From Buxus sempervirens (taxonomy: Eukaryota > Streptophyta > Magnoliopsida > Buxales > Buxaceae), in the NCBI GenBank assembly GCA_947561395.2, contig OX387191.1:40675439-40739438 (forward strand): a stretch of 64,000 nucleotides of DNA. Direction: 5' to 3'. This document shows positions 11,160 to 22,700 of this stretch, one piece after another; positions within the stretch are counted from its first letter, which is position 1; each line of letters begins with the position of its first letter. The notes under the pieces are model-generated. The model ran no database searches. It had not been told where the DNA came from and saw nothing but the letters and a program-made list of their open reading frames with translations. The translations under genes were made by a program, and so were the position numbers.

Positions 11160-11866
11160 TTGCATGATGAGGTGATGTAGATGAGGGACATGCATTTATG
11201 AAGGAGAGAGAGAGGGAAAGAAGATGTGGTGGGGAATTAAGCATGTGGAGGATGAGTTATGGAGGAGAGAGAGGGAGAGAAAGATGTGGTGGGGAATTAA
11301 GCATGTGGGGTGATTTTCTTGGTAATTGCAGATTAGTCCCTGAGCTATTTTTACATCAACTCGATATTCATAGATTCATCCCCAGGTAATTACAGACATG
11401 CCATCAGATATTTTTGACTGTCTTGATATTTTACGGTTTTGCCCCCAGACACCTTTTTCTGCTGTTTTCTCTACTATTTTTGCCACGTGGGCAATTTTTA
11501 GGGTTTCTTGTTTTGCCCATAACTTATTATCCGGGACTCCGATTCAAGCAAACTCAGTTGCGTTGGAATTGTGTCATGATGACCTGTCCACTGCGACAAG
11601 TTTGGGCAGTTGTTCTGGGGTTTAGCAGAAAGTCAATTTCTGCTCCCCATCAAGTTTGACCAGCCTGTATATCCTTCATCCGGGCCTCAATTCCAGCAAA
11701 CTCAGTTGCGTTGGAACCGTGTCGAGACTCTCTATCCATTGAGATAAGGTTAGGTGGTTAATTATCACTTGATCAAAAAGTCAACTTTTCACCCTTTAGG
11801 GTTTGACTTTCTGTCTAGGGTTTGCATTTCCGGCATTTCCAGGGGCGCAAAAATGAGGTGCTTTCA
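8013..11866 (-). mobile_element. Solo LTR, Tat-type (3854 bp), inserted in element 1
   Basis: On the minus strand the LTR runs from TGAAAGCACC (at 11866) to ...CATGCGCACA (at 8013). It is flanked by the direct repeat ACCAC (8008-8012 and 11867-11871), a normal 5-bp integration duplication. No PBS, PPT or coding sequence lies inside or adjacent, so it is a solo LTR left by LTR-LTR recombination. Its U5 (8013-9300) carries GTGGGCC-type hairpins and a TGATTCGAC/GTCGGATCA palindrome near 9110-9135, shared with the LTR at 16829-20772. Its U3 has two copies of the family's GTTGCGTTGGAA box (about 11560 and 11710). Confidence 0.93.
10957..11156. repeat. Two (GA)n microsatellites in the solo LTR
   Basis: Pure GA runs at 10957-10994 and 11109-11156, with a shorter run near 11060. 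In LTR sense orientation they read (CT)n and lie around the expected transcription start. Nearby is a duplicated GATGTGGTGGGGAATTAAGC unit (11223 and 11284). Serine/leucine-rich open frames here are artefacts. Confidence 0.95.
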
Positions 11867-11871
11867 ACCAC

Positions 11872-12042
11872 CTATTTCTAAGAACCAGAAACGGGAAAAA
11901 TACCACATGCGTAACAAGCTTGCGTTAATGTGCTTTGTTCCACAAACCAAAAATCAACTTCAAGGCTCCCTCAGAAAGATGTGAGGAATGCAAAATTTGG
12001 GTTTCTTTCAACCTTTGTCATCCGTCAACAAGTGACTTCAAC
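11872..12042 (+). other. Noncoding 3' region of element 1, end
   Basis: Continuation of the element-1 internal region after the solo LTR. It restarts with CTATTTCTAAGAACCAGAA, matching the sequence left of the insertion near 7971-7990, and runs into the polypurine tract. No coding content. Confidence 0.75.
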
Positions 12043-12051
12043 AAAGGGGGG
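12043..12051 (+). other. Polypurine tract of element 1
   Basis: AAAGGGGGG, followed by CAGC and then the LTR start TGTAAGCACC at 12056. Its position directly before an LTR start marks it as the plus-strand DNA priming site. It fixes the orientation of element 1 as plus. Confidence 0.85.
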
Positions 12052-12483
12052 CAGCTGTAAGCACCCAAATTTTGATCAAACAAAAAAATGTGCTAAAGAA
12101 CAGCAAAACAGGTAAACCCTAAGGAGCAAAAGGTGACTTTCTCCCTGAGCCCAAATTGATTGCTATACCCTATCCCACTAGGTAGAGCATCCCGACATGG
12201 TTCCAACGCAATTAAGTTTGTAGGAATCGGAGCCCAGATGGAGAAGATATGAGCAAAACAGTCCCATGGGCAAATTAGTCAAAGTTAAAATATCTTAATT
12301 GAACTAATTAAGATAAATGGGAAATAATAAAAATTGGGGAATTCTAATTCATCCGAGTGGGCGGCTAAGTCACCTCAGCCATCAACTCAACCAAAAAAGA
12401 TAGTGAAAAAGTTTGCAGCCACATATGGTGTGCGGTTGATTTTTTCGGCCACCGCTCGCGCGAGCCAATTAGCACAAGCGGTG

Positions 12484-12665
12484 GACGAAAAGCAACCACA
12501 CTTATAGAATGGTTCGCTTTTCGTCAGACTGTACCTACGTGAGTTTGTCCCCTAATCATTGTTGAAAAGACGTGGCTGAACCGCACATAGCATGCGATTC
12601 AGACCAAACCGCACATACTGTGCGGTTCAAACCAAACTGCGTTCTAACCGCACTGTATGTGTGGT
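12484..12665 (+). repeat. U3 palindrome cluster
   Basis: Three hairpins lie just upstream of the TATA box. The first is GACGAAAAGC/GCTTTTCGTC extended by AACCA/TGGTT (12484-12525, about 15 bp of stem). The second is AACCGCACA/TGTGCGGTT with loop TAC (12607-12627). The third is ACCGCAC/GTGTGGT with one G-T pair (12647-12665). The second word recurs in U5 of the same LTR. Confidence 0.9.
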
Positions 12666-12680
12666 CTTGCCTCTGTGTTC

Positions 12681-12688
12681 TATAAATA
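12681..12688 (+). promoter_or_regulatory. TATA box of the element-1 3' LTR
   Basis: TATAAATA lies about 625 bases into the LTR, straight after the palindrome cluster. A CT-rich leader follows, as expected at the U3/R boundary. Counterparts in other LTRs are at 17667-17673 (+), 24200-24207 (-), 32602-32609 (+), 36042-36049 (-), 38070-38077 (+) and 63823-63830 (-). Confidence 0.7.
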
Positions 12689-13905
12689 GGAAATGCGAAC
12701 AGTAGGCAGGGGCTGGTTTTTCCACTGTTCCTTCTCCTTCTCCCTTGCTCACTAAACATCCGAAACCCCTCTCTTCTACCCCTCTTGCCTCCACCACCTC
12801 CCCACATCACCCTAAGTTGTTTCCACCCTTTCCTTTCCTTCTTCCTCTTCATCTTCACCCCACCAAAAGGAGAGGTACCTGCTGCTGCTGTCAAAAGGAT
12901 GAGGTTCTTGCTGCTGTCCAGTCTCAAGGAGGTGTTCCCACCTTGCACAAGAGTTAAAGAACTACTAGGTATTGTCTCTTGCCAACTTTTATCATACATA
13001 TATGAAAATGGGAGTATTTCAAGCATGTTATTGAGTTGGGTTTTCACCCTGCTGTGAGTTTGTTCAAGTGTCTATATTGCATGTACTTGCTCCCCATTTC
13101 ACCACATGAAGATCTCCAAGGTAAGACGAGCATTATGTTAGGCTCCATGGGAGAATGAGAGGTGGTCTATCACCTTTTTTTTTAGTCATTTTAGCTACTG
13201 TTTTGAGTCTTTTTATTGTTATTTGAGGGGAGTATGTTCTCCTATTCTTGTACCTCCATTGTACCCCTAATCCCCCAAATCCCTTCTTTGTAAATGCTTC
13301 TTTTTAGGTTCCTGATATGCAGGTCGGTGCTATTCCTGCTCATTAAGTATGCTGGTATACATGGATTTAAGGCTGTGAGCATGTATTTTGCATGCTCCCT
13401 ACCCCAGTGTTGCTGCCCTCTATGATTTGCTACTGTCTTGCATCACATAGCATGTTTTTTTTTTCGTTTATCTTATCTCCATACATCTGTCATGTTCACA
13501 CACCCACAAGCAGCATCTAGGAATCATGCCTAGGGTTCATTTTGTGGTCCCTTTCTACCATCACAAGCATCAGTAGACAACCTTCCTCATAGCACATTTT
13601 CACCCACTGTTCGCATTGTTTTATGTATACCATGATCACCTTGCAAAGCATGCTAAACCCCCTTAGGGCTCCCTCACTTATCCACTGTTGTCACACGGTT
13701 TAGACCATTGTTTTCGTACATGATTTGTTGCTGATGATCTACTTTACATGTGGAGTTTTATTTGACTTGGAAGGAACCAGAGCAGTGTGGGATCAACATA
13801 GTGACCACACAGCAACTCTTAGACCATCAGGGGAGAAACTACCCCTGACCCCTTCGCGAATCTTTGAATTCTGGGCTTTCTGGGCCAAAACAGCATACAC
13901 ACAAT

Positions 13906-13948
13906 GGTTCGGCCCTAACCGCACACAAAGTGCGGTCAGGGCCGAACC
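13906..13948 (+). repeat. U5 palindrome of the element-1 3' LTR
   Basis: GGTTCGGCCCT (13906-13916) pairs with AGGGCCGAACC (13938-13948). After one mismatch, ACCGCAC pairs with GTGCGGT around a 5-base loop. The inner word repeats the U3 word at 12607-12627. Confidence 0.9.
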
Positions 13949-13966
13949 GCACCGTTTCTGCAGTTA

Positions 13967-14617
13967 GGCCCCATCCGCCTACAACAAGTACTAGACCCTC
14001 GCATACCACAGCAAGAAATCAATGGCGCGAAGGAATCCAAAAACCTGGGGAGATGGGTTTACCCTACTTTCCCCGACAAGCCACTGGAGCTTGGGGCTAA
14101 TACCATCCCACAGTTAGTTCATACGATTCAGAAGAGTGGCTGCTAGAAAGGTCTAGGTTTTCATAAAGGAGAACATCATTCCACAAATCCATTCAAGTAG
14201 AATCGTCCATGCAGTCTCCCTCGTGCGTGTCATCCCACGTAGTTTATTAAAACTAGAAAAGAAATTCATTCACGGTGTAGTGGGTGCCCGTGTGTGTAGT
14301 TGGGCTAAGTGTTGTGTCTAAACATGTGAGTTTTGTCTGGATATTCAATTGGTAAAAGGTTCATTGCTTTCTATTTATTGTGAAACGCAGAATTGGCACG
14401 CAATACGATGTTCTGGGAGAGTCCCCAGGTAAGTGGAAGGGACTCAGGGATCCCACTTAAACTCCACTTACATTATCTCATCCGTTTGAAAGGACTCCCT
14501 AGAACACACAGTTGCGTGTCTTCTGCCCTTAACTAAAGTAAGGCAATAGGGTTTCCCTAAACCAGTCTACATCCCCTAAGTTGACTCTTCCTAACCAGGG
14601 TCTAACTGGGTTGAGAA
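13967..14617 (-). other. Truncated leader of element 2
   Basis: Read on the minus strand, this follows the PBS at 14618-14636. It matches the element-1 leader: a CTCAACCCARTT block right after the PBS, and the GGGATGGTATTAGCC to TATGCGAGGG block. It stops abruptly near 13967 against the truncated LTR of element 1. The hairpin array and gag of this element are absent. The head-to-head junction implies a deletion or rearrangement. Confidence 0.75.
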
Positions 14618-14636
14618 GTTCCCAGTGAAGTCACCA
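14618..14636 (-). other. Decayed primer-binding site of element 2
   Basis: Minus-strand TGGTGACTTCACTGGGAAC, three bases from the LTR end. It differs from the element-1 PBS at three places, all C-to-T or G-to-A, the signature of methylated-cytosine deamination. Confidence 0.8.
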
Positions 14637-17408
14637 GGCTGTGTGTGGTGAGATCGCACGGCAGGGCGCATGTGACGTGATTTTGAGGTGTGTGCCTCCT
14701 AAAGGGTAAAACGGGAAATGGGAGTCGCCATCGCCTGATGGGGTGCAGGCAGACACCTGAGTGCCTAGGTTTGTCTAATTTGCTGGTCTGCGGCTTTTTC
14801 AGATTTCGGCTAAGCTCTCGGTTACGATCCGGGGAAGTCCTAAGACACCCCGGTCCGCCCCGTCGATTGACGGGTCCCTCGGGTCTTCCTAGTTTTCGAG
14901 TCAACACAATTCTAACTCACCCGGTTCCTAAGCTAGCATGCACACTTTATTGGGTCTTGTGGGGGCCACTTGAGTGGTGTGGGTCCCTTTATTTGATTTT
15001 ATCTTGATTTATTTAAATAACCTGGGTCGGATTAAGTGGGCCCCGTTGGAAGGCCCACAGATCCCTTGGTGGGCTAAGCCTAGCTTACATGTCCCTTGGT
15101 GGGCCTCGATCTAAGCCTAAGAGGCCCTTTGGGCTTTGGTTAAGTATGTTGATTTTATTTAAGGTTTAAGTGTAGGATTATATTAAATCTTATGTAAAGT
15201 GGGCCTGGATGGTTGTGGGCCCCTTGGGTGAGCCTCACAATGGTAACCGAACAATTTTGATTTATTTTATTTTAATTTGTTTCCAAAAATGGGCTAGGCA
15301 TTGGGCTTGGGGCCCGTAGCCTAGGTTTGGGCTTGAAAGCCCAAGACTAGGGGTTAGGGTTTTGGAACCCTATCCTTATTTGGTTAGTAGACTTAGTGGG
15401 CCCGACAGGCCCAGGCCCACGGTCTCGGCCAAACCAATCCTAGACTAAGCCTGCATGCTTCAATTTGGGTCTTATGTGTGCCTCAAAGGGTCTGGCCCGC
15501 TTAATTTAATTATTTCATTTAAGTCCAAAGGTTTTCATTAGGCTTGGTGGACCCCATTGGAAGGCCCACAATGAATCAAATTGGGCCAGAGAAGCCCAAG
15601 GCTCATGGTTCAAATGGCATCAAAGTCGGAGTCAAATTGAAGGAGTTCTGATGAACGTTAGATAGGCGTTTGAAGTGCCGTTCAAACGTGCAAAAAAAAA
15701 TTACAGAGAAACCCGAGATTAGTGTTCGACAGCGTGGGATGCAGCGTTCGAACGTTAGTGTATTTTAACCTAACGTAAGACCTGCCGTTCGAACGTTGGT
15801 ATCGATTGAACCCAACGTTCAAACGAGAAGAGGTGAAGTAGCTTTACGAACTGAACGTTAGAGCCGCATTTGATGCAGCCTTCGAACTTTCAATTTGTAA
15901 AAACATTAAGAAAATTCTGATCTTTTCTGATTTGCTTCCCTCTTCTCCTAGATCCTCTTCTACCCCATATAAGGATAGTTAAGGGTCTCTACTAGAGGGG
16001 CCGAAGTGATGTGTGGGCCTCTGTGTAGGCCCACAGTGGCTCAAGTGGAGGTGAACGACCTCCTTTTTTTTGGGGGAATTTGAAGTCCAAGAATGAGGGA
16101 AAAGACTTGGGTTTTGTCTTCTCTTTCCTTGGTCTAAATCCAGCAAGTGTCCCTGTTTTGGTCTTTTTCATCCTAGAAATCAGCAACTAACATGTATAAA
16201 AAGAAAACCAATCGAATGGGCTCACAAGAGCATGCTCCATACCAAAGTGTGTGTGTGTGTTTGCTGTACATATAAGCTGAAGTGAATAATCACATGCATG
16301 CTGGAAAAGGTGAGTGCTCACATATACGAAGATCAAGTGGTAAAAACAAACAATAGTTGACTTAGCATGCTTCTAATGAGTAAGTGTCACGCCCCAGAAC
16401 CAGGTATGCCTCTCCAAGGCATCCCCCTATCCAGGCCGTGATGGGTTGGTCTTTCGACCTGATAAAATGTGGAGGATTTAAAACTTTTACCTACAAGTGC
16501 AAGTGATAAGCCTATTAATACTGTGCATATCAAAAGTGTGTTTATATCAAAGAAATATAATAAGACATGAAAGTTGATTACAAAATGATGGGAGACTAAT
16601 CACTCCTCTCAAAATATAAGGTTTACAATCCACAAAGGGAACTATACATGAACAACAGAAATAAAGCCTAAGGCGTATAGAAACCTTCCTCTCTATACCC
16701 AATGGCTTTCTCATTGCCTCTATCCCCAGCCCTGTCCTTCACACCGGATGCTGACGGATCTGAAAAGGACAATATAAAACAACTTATGAGACGATTGTCT
16801 CAGTAAGCAACACATGCATGATCGGTGATGTAAGTACCTCATTTTTGCGCTCTCGGAAGAGTCGGAAATACAAAACCCAACTAAAAAGTCAAACCCTGAG
16901 GGGTCGAAAATTGACTTTTTGATCAAGTGAAAATTGGCCACCTTGATTTATCTCAATGGATAGAGAATCCCGACACGAGTCCAACGCAACTGAGTTTGCT
17001 GGAATTGGAGTCCGGATAAAGTTTCTGCAGGCCGATCAAACTTAAAGAGGAGCCGAAAGTTGACTTTTTTTGAACCCCGAGCCAGGTGCTTAGCTCTAAA
17101 TTATTGGATAGAGGGCTCTGATACGAGTCCAACGCAACTGAGTTTGCTCAAATCGGAGTCCAGATGAAGGAGATATGAGCTCTCGAAGTTTCCGAGCAGC
17201 AAAACCCAGAAAGCTGCACACATGGCAAAAAGCCGCACACGTGGTGAGTAGTGTAAGAAAATATCTCGAGGGGCAATCCGTAAATATCGAAACATGCAAA
17301 ATATCCCAGGGTTTAAAGCAAAATTTCGCAGGGACCAAATCTGTGAATATCTAAGAGTATCGGATGAATCTGCGAATATCCAAGGGCAAATCCGTAATTT
17401 TTCGATTT

Positions 17409-17653
17409 GTATCCGACCAAATATGTCGGATACACATACCCTTGTGTATATCTAACACTATTCATCAGATACAAGAAGATCAATCAGCGAGATTCGCGCT
17501 GGACGCCCGATAAATTCGCGGCGGCATTTAATTTTCGAATAAATGTGTTTTGTTTCTGACATTTAATGCCGGATACAAAGGGACATATGTGTAGCCGGCC
17601 ATGGAGGCCAGCTATGAACAAAGGATAGTATATCCGGCATATAATGCCGGATA
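17409..17653 (+). repeat. U3 palindromes of the 16829 LTR
   Basis: GTATCCGAC/GTCGGATAC (17409-17433), TAGCCGGCC/GGCCAGCTA with one mismatch (17592-17614), and TATCCGGCAT/ATGCCGGATA (17631-17653), ending 14 bases before the TATA box. Confidence 0.9.
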
Positions 17654-19606
17654 AATTAAAATTGCCTATAAGAACACAGCAGCCACCTCTGGGCGGGGGT
17701 TGGCTTCCTTTGCTGTTTCTCAACTTTCTTCCACCACTTGTTCCCATCTAAATCTTGCCTCTTTCAACTCCATTTGCCCTCCACCACCTCCCCACACCAC
17801 CCAAGTCACTTCCACCCTCCTTCCCCCTTCATTCCTTGGCCTCACACTCCAACAAGAAGGTGAGTAGTTGCTGTTGGTGCAAGGAGAAGCTAGCTCCAGC
17901 TGCTATCCAACTTCAAGAAGCGGTCTCCACCCTACTCCAGAGCTCAAGAACCCTCAGGTGAAGTTCCCGGTTATATTTGGTTTAGCATATATTAAAAGTA
18001 GATTTTTTTAACCATCTTTCCCACTATTTTCTTCTTGCTTGGCGCAAGTATTTCCATGGTGATTCCACCATGCACTTACCACCTTTTTCATGGCATGAAT
18101 GCCACCACAAGTGAGAAATCCACGTAGGCTTCTTAGGGAAGCATGTGAGTCTATTTTTACGCCATGTCTAGTGTCCTTTGGCTGCTGTCCAGGGGCTCAT
18201 TTTCAGGATTTCTAGGAGGAGCCTGTTCCTCCCATTTTCAATCCAATGTACCCCAGTATAAGCCCCATTTCCCTTCTTAATCCTTCTTCTTTCTTCTCAT
18301 TTTGTGGTTGTCATTTTACTGCTGGCCGTACCCCCTTGGGTTGCTATCCTGGGCCATAATCGCAGCATGCATGCCTCTCACACGCCTCTGTTTTTGTGTG
18401 GACTTGTTCGTTAATTTGTGGGTATGTTTAGATATAAGCTGGGTTTCCTATTCATGCTAGTCTTCTTGCTTTTAGATAGGAACAATTTCCTGATAACATG
18501 TGCAGTAACATGATTTCTTTGCCTTGGATAACTTGCTTTTTTTTTCTATCCATGTCAACTTGTTTGTATGTATGCATAACAACCTCAACACTCATGTTCT
18601 TAGGCCCAGGATGCTGTCTGTTTTTTTTTCTTTCTTCTTCCTGCTGTTGGAACACACATGACCATGATCCATTCCCCATGAGCTTGCCATGTGTTGTGAT
18701 GTGTTTATGTGAATATCTTGCTCCCCCAATCCCTTCACCACTTGCCATATTTGTGTATTCAAATGAGCATGACCCCCCTTTCCCCCCCTCTCTCCTTGGT
18801 GGCTGTTGATTCTAGGCATGCAGCAAATGTTTTTATCTTAGGTTGGTAAGCATGCAGAGAATTTTGGAGCTGCTGCTGGCAGCAGCCGTACCCCCCACTA
18901 TTCCTTGTTCTCAATGGGTTCAAGTTGCATGCATGCCTAAATTTATGTACCATGAACATGAGACCTTGCTGCCATGTCCCCTTTACCATTACTAAGGTAA
19001 GTTGCTGCTAGAGACAGCAGCAAACCTCCACTATTTGTTGCTGTCCCAGCAGCCTTAAGCTTGAGACTGAGCTCAGCCCATCCACCCATGTAAGCATGCT
19101 CCTACCGCCTCCCATGGCCCCTTTAATGTTGTTCATATAGGTTGCTGCTGGAAACAACAGCAGGTTTTGGTACCACTGCTGTTCCCAGCAGACGTGTGCA
19201 CCCCCATGCTCCCTTCCCCTGGTGAATTGCTGTTTTTTGTGACTTAGCTTTTTCTCATTGATTGATATTTCATGCTCCATAATACGCATTGCTTTGTGAT
19301 GATCTTGAATGTTTTGAAGTGCTTTGTCATTAACCTTGAATTATACATTGATTGGTGGTGTGAAAGTGCAAACATGGGGGTGCCCAGACCCCCATGCTTC
19401 TACTGCATGTTGTCGGGAAGAGATGAGGGGCAGCAGCCCCAATTCCCTTGCCTTGTTGGGAAGCCCAAGAGAGAAACCAAGAGGAGTTGCCACCTCAAAC
19501 CTGAACCAATATGGGCCTCCCCAGGGGCCCACATGACTTGTATAAGCCCCTAGGAAGCCCACAAAGGCAACCCCAATGGCCAAACTCCGAAAAAGAGCAA
19601 TTTTAG

Positions 19607-19711
19607 GGTGATCCGACAACTCAGGTCGGATCACCCTTGCTCTGTTTATATCCGACCATAATGGTCGGATACATTGAGGTGGGTGTGTAGCCGACCATGA
19701 AGGTCGGCTAC
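19607..19711 (+). repeat. U5 palindromes of the 16829 LTR
   Basis: GGTGATCCGAC/GTCGGATCACC (19607-19635), TATCCGACCAT/ATGGTCGGATA (19649-19671) and GTAGCCGACC/GGTCGGCTAC (19687-19711). They use the same TATCCGAC/TAGCCG words as U3 of this LTR, 2 kb upstream. Confidence 0.92.
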
Positions 19712-22700
19712 AAAGGGAAAAATGCAACTTTTATGCTTTTTTTTGTTCCTTGCCAAATTTCGTGATGGTTTTAACAAAGCCAAGTGAACCAATAGGGTTT
19801 CCGGGTGAACCAATAGGGTTTCCGGGCCACCCAGAAACCCAACTTGGGACTTGGACCACCAGTCCAAATTGGAAACATTTGTGGGCCTTCCAACGGGGCC
19901 CACCAAGCTCGATAAATCCAAAAGCATGCAAATTAGTAAGTTAAGTAAAATGAACCGATTGAATCGGATGGGCCAAACCCAATGTGGCCCGCCCGAACCA
20001 ACATTGTTGAATGTGTTTTAAATTGTGTGGTTTGGCCGAGACCCAGGGTTAGGGCCTGTCGGGCCCGCCAAAGCCCGCTAACCAAACCAAATGTGGGTTT
20101 AAACCCTAACTGCATGGAATTCGGGCTTTCAAGCCCAAAACTGGACCTCGGGCCCCAAGCCCAATGTCCAAAACACCTTGGCAAATTTAAATGAGATAAA
20201 TTCGAAGACACTTTGGTAATCATCATGGGGGCCCGCCTAAGGGCCCGCAAACCGAGGCCAACCCACTTTTGCATGAAAGCCACTTAAATTCTTGAGCTAA
20301 ATCTTAAACTAAAATTAATTCACTGAACCTAAACCCAAAGAGCCTCTCAGGCTTAGACAGGGGCCCACAAGGGTACATGGGCTTAGTCAAGCCCACCAAG
20401 GACACCGTGGGCCTTCCAACATGGTCCACCCAGTCAGACTCAAATCACCTAAATTAAGCAAGATAAAATCAATAAATGGGACCCACACCACTCAGGTGGT
20501 CCTGCCAGACTTAACCAAATGGCATGCCGGATTGGTAATCGGGTGAGACCAAAGCAAGCTGACTCAAACCAGGGAACCCACGGGACCCGTCATCCGACGG
20601 GGTGGTCTGGGGTGTCTACAGACTTCCCCAGACTGCAACTGAGACCTTCTCAGAATCTCAAGCTGCAGACCAAAGCCCAATAGACAAGATTAAGCACCCA
20701 GGTGTCCGCCTGCACCCCATCAGGCGGTGGCAACTCCGAATTTTCCCGTGTCGCGTTTCCGACGCGCGCATAGGTGAAACCACAGTTTATGCAGATAATA
20801 TTCGAGAAACCATGACATGCAGATAGTTTTAATACTACAAATCCATGGCATCTTAGTGTCATACACTTAGTGTATGCATGTGCCTCGGTGTACAAGTAAT
20901 CCATTTAATAACAATCCTCCATTCAAGGCTTATCACTTGTTATCTAGGTTGTTTAGTATATAACACACATGGACCCATCTAGCTTCACCGATTTTATATG
21001 GTGGCTAGGCATCCAACGCCGATTCCCCTTGACGTGGGCATCTATATGGCGATTCCCCGTGACTTATAGGCATCCATTGCCGATTCCCCGTAGCCAATGG
21101 ACATCGGCCATCGATGTTGCTGGTGCCGGGATGATATCACAGTAGAGAACAATAGCAGTAACAATACACTTGGCCATGGCATATATATACAAACAAGCCT
21201 ATTTAAGTTTATGGATCCATAACTTAAGGGTTCATTATGTTGACGTGTTCATTCATCAATTTCACAACAAGTATATCATGTGTATCATGCACCCATGCAT
21301 GTCAAATCTCAAGGGTAGCGCATAGCCTTACCCGAGTCATTCTTGGGCCAAGCCCTCTTTCGTTTCTCATGGATTCTAGGCCACTGCCCTCCATTCAATA
21401 TATCAGTATCAATGGGCCACCACCCTTTCATTCAATGTGTCAATACCCATGGCATGCTAAACTGGTGGTCCAATGCCCTAAATATACATTGTATGCTTAC
21501 AAGATTCTCAAAAATATCAAAATACAGTTTAAACAATATTCTTTGCATCTCATGGCTCACTTGGGCAACCTATGCCTCAAATCTTTTAAAACTCGAGGAC
21601 TTGGTTTTGGTTCTTAATTTCTACTTCCAAGGGTCAGTTAGAAGGTGGTCAAAGTGACGGAATCAAATTATCCTACTCCTATGAGAATCTGAGATAGAAA
21701 ACTCTCTATAAGACCTTCTTTGGTAAAACGTATCCAAAATCCTTGTTATTTGGAATTTTGAAATACTTCTAGTTCGAACACTTCCTAAACACCTAACTCT
21801 CACTTATACATAGGTTGGATTTGAATTAAAACAATTGTAGTTTGATCTGGGCTAAAAATCACCTTTTTGGAAAATTTGGACAGGGCGCTCGACCCTGCTT
21901 CTAGCGGGTATAAAATAGCTCTCGGGTTCTTCAGGTTCAGGCAGGTCGCTTGAGCAGCCATGCCTTAAGTCATTTCCTAAAAAGGCTGCCCGATACCGTG
22001 CTTGAACGATGGTTCAGGCGACTGGGCTTCTCGACAGTTCGTGAAATCCTAACTTTTGGGATTTCTAAGTTTTCTCAAATCTCACTTGTTTTTGGTGTTT
22101 TTGGGCTCTAAATTGCTCCTAACATGTGTGGTTATCTATTTCCTACAAAACCCCTAAAAGAAATCCCTCCTATTTTTACAAATAAACCTTTTCATGCTCA
22201 ACCATAACTTTCACATTTCACATACGAAAATGGCTGAAATTGGAAATATAGGTTGGGTGGTGTTGCTTACCTTGTGCAATCAACCTAGCAAGCCTTCTTG
22301 CTCCTATTGCAACCCACGAGCAGCACTCCTTGTGCCTCTTGGTTGCCTTCTCCACAAATCCCCAATAAAAGCTCCAAACGAAAATGCCCAAATCCTTGGG
22401 TTTTCTTCTTCTCTTCTTGCAAGGGTTTCTTCAAATGGGTTTAAAGTGAATGGGATGTGATGAGGAGAAGAAAATGAAGAGAAAGAGATGGTGAATAGAG
22501 GTGGAAGAGAAGAGGGAAATGGAGAATAGGGTGTGGGGTTGGCTTATACGAATGGGTCTTCCCTTTGTCTTTCCACACTTAAGCAACTCCTCTCAAGACC
22601 CAATGATTTACCACTTTGCCACTCCACCTATTGCACACAACAAACACTTAGCTATTTTTGATTTTCACACTTATAAGCTAAATCTGGAAATCCTAGAGAT

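Larger units (their letters stand above)
12056..13966 (+). mobile_element. 3' LTR of element 1, truncated
   Basis: Starts TGTAAGCACCC right after the PPT. U3 holds one GACATGGTTCCAACGCAA box, a run of palindromes (12484-12665) and a TATA box at 12681. A further long palindrome lies in U5 (13906-13948). Its U3 palindrome is identical to one in the LTR at the right edge of the window (63884-63904), so the two are the same subfamily. The sequence changes near 13967 into the leader of an opposite-facing element. The last several hundred bases of U5, present in the other copies, are therefore missing. Confidence 0.85.
16829..20772 (+). mobile_element. Solo LTR, Tat-type (3944 bp), non-canonical TG...TA ends
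   Basis: Starts TGTAAGTACC and ends ...GACGCGCGCATA, with direct repeats GGTGA at 16824-16828 and 20773-20777. U3 has two GACACGAGTCCAACGCAACT boxes (about 16973 and 17121). The TATA box is TATAAGA at 17667-17673. U5 ends with the shared GGGGTGGTCTGGGGTGTCTA and CACCCCATCAGGCGGTGG blocks. Palindromes lie in both U3 and U5. No adjacent PBS or PPT, hence a solo LTR. Confidence 0.92.

Noticed and set aside
10653-11195. Serine/leucine-rich proteins at 10.6-11.2 kb and 36.3 kb
   Set aside because: Products of the GA/CT microsatellites.
12056-14640. A complete 3' LTR joining directly to element 2 as one element
   Set aside because: The two halves face opposite ways and the U5 end and PBS belong to different copies.
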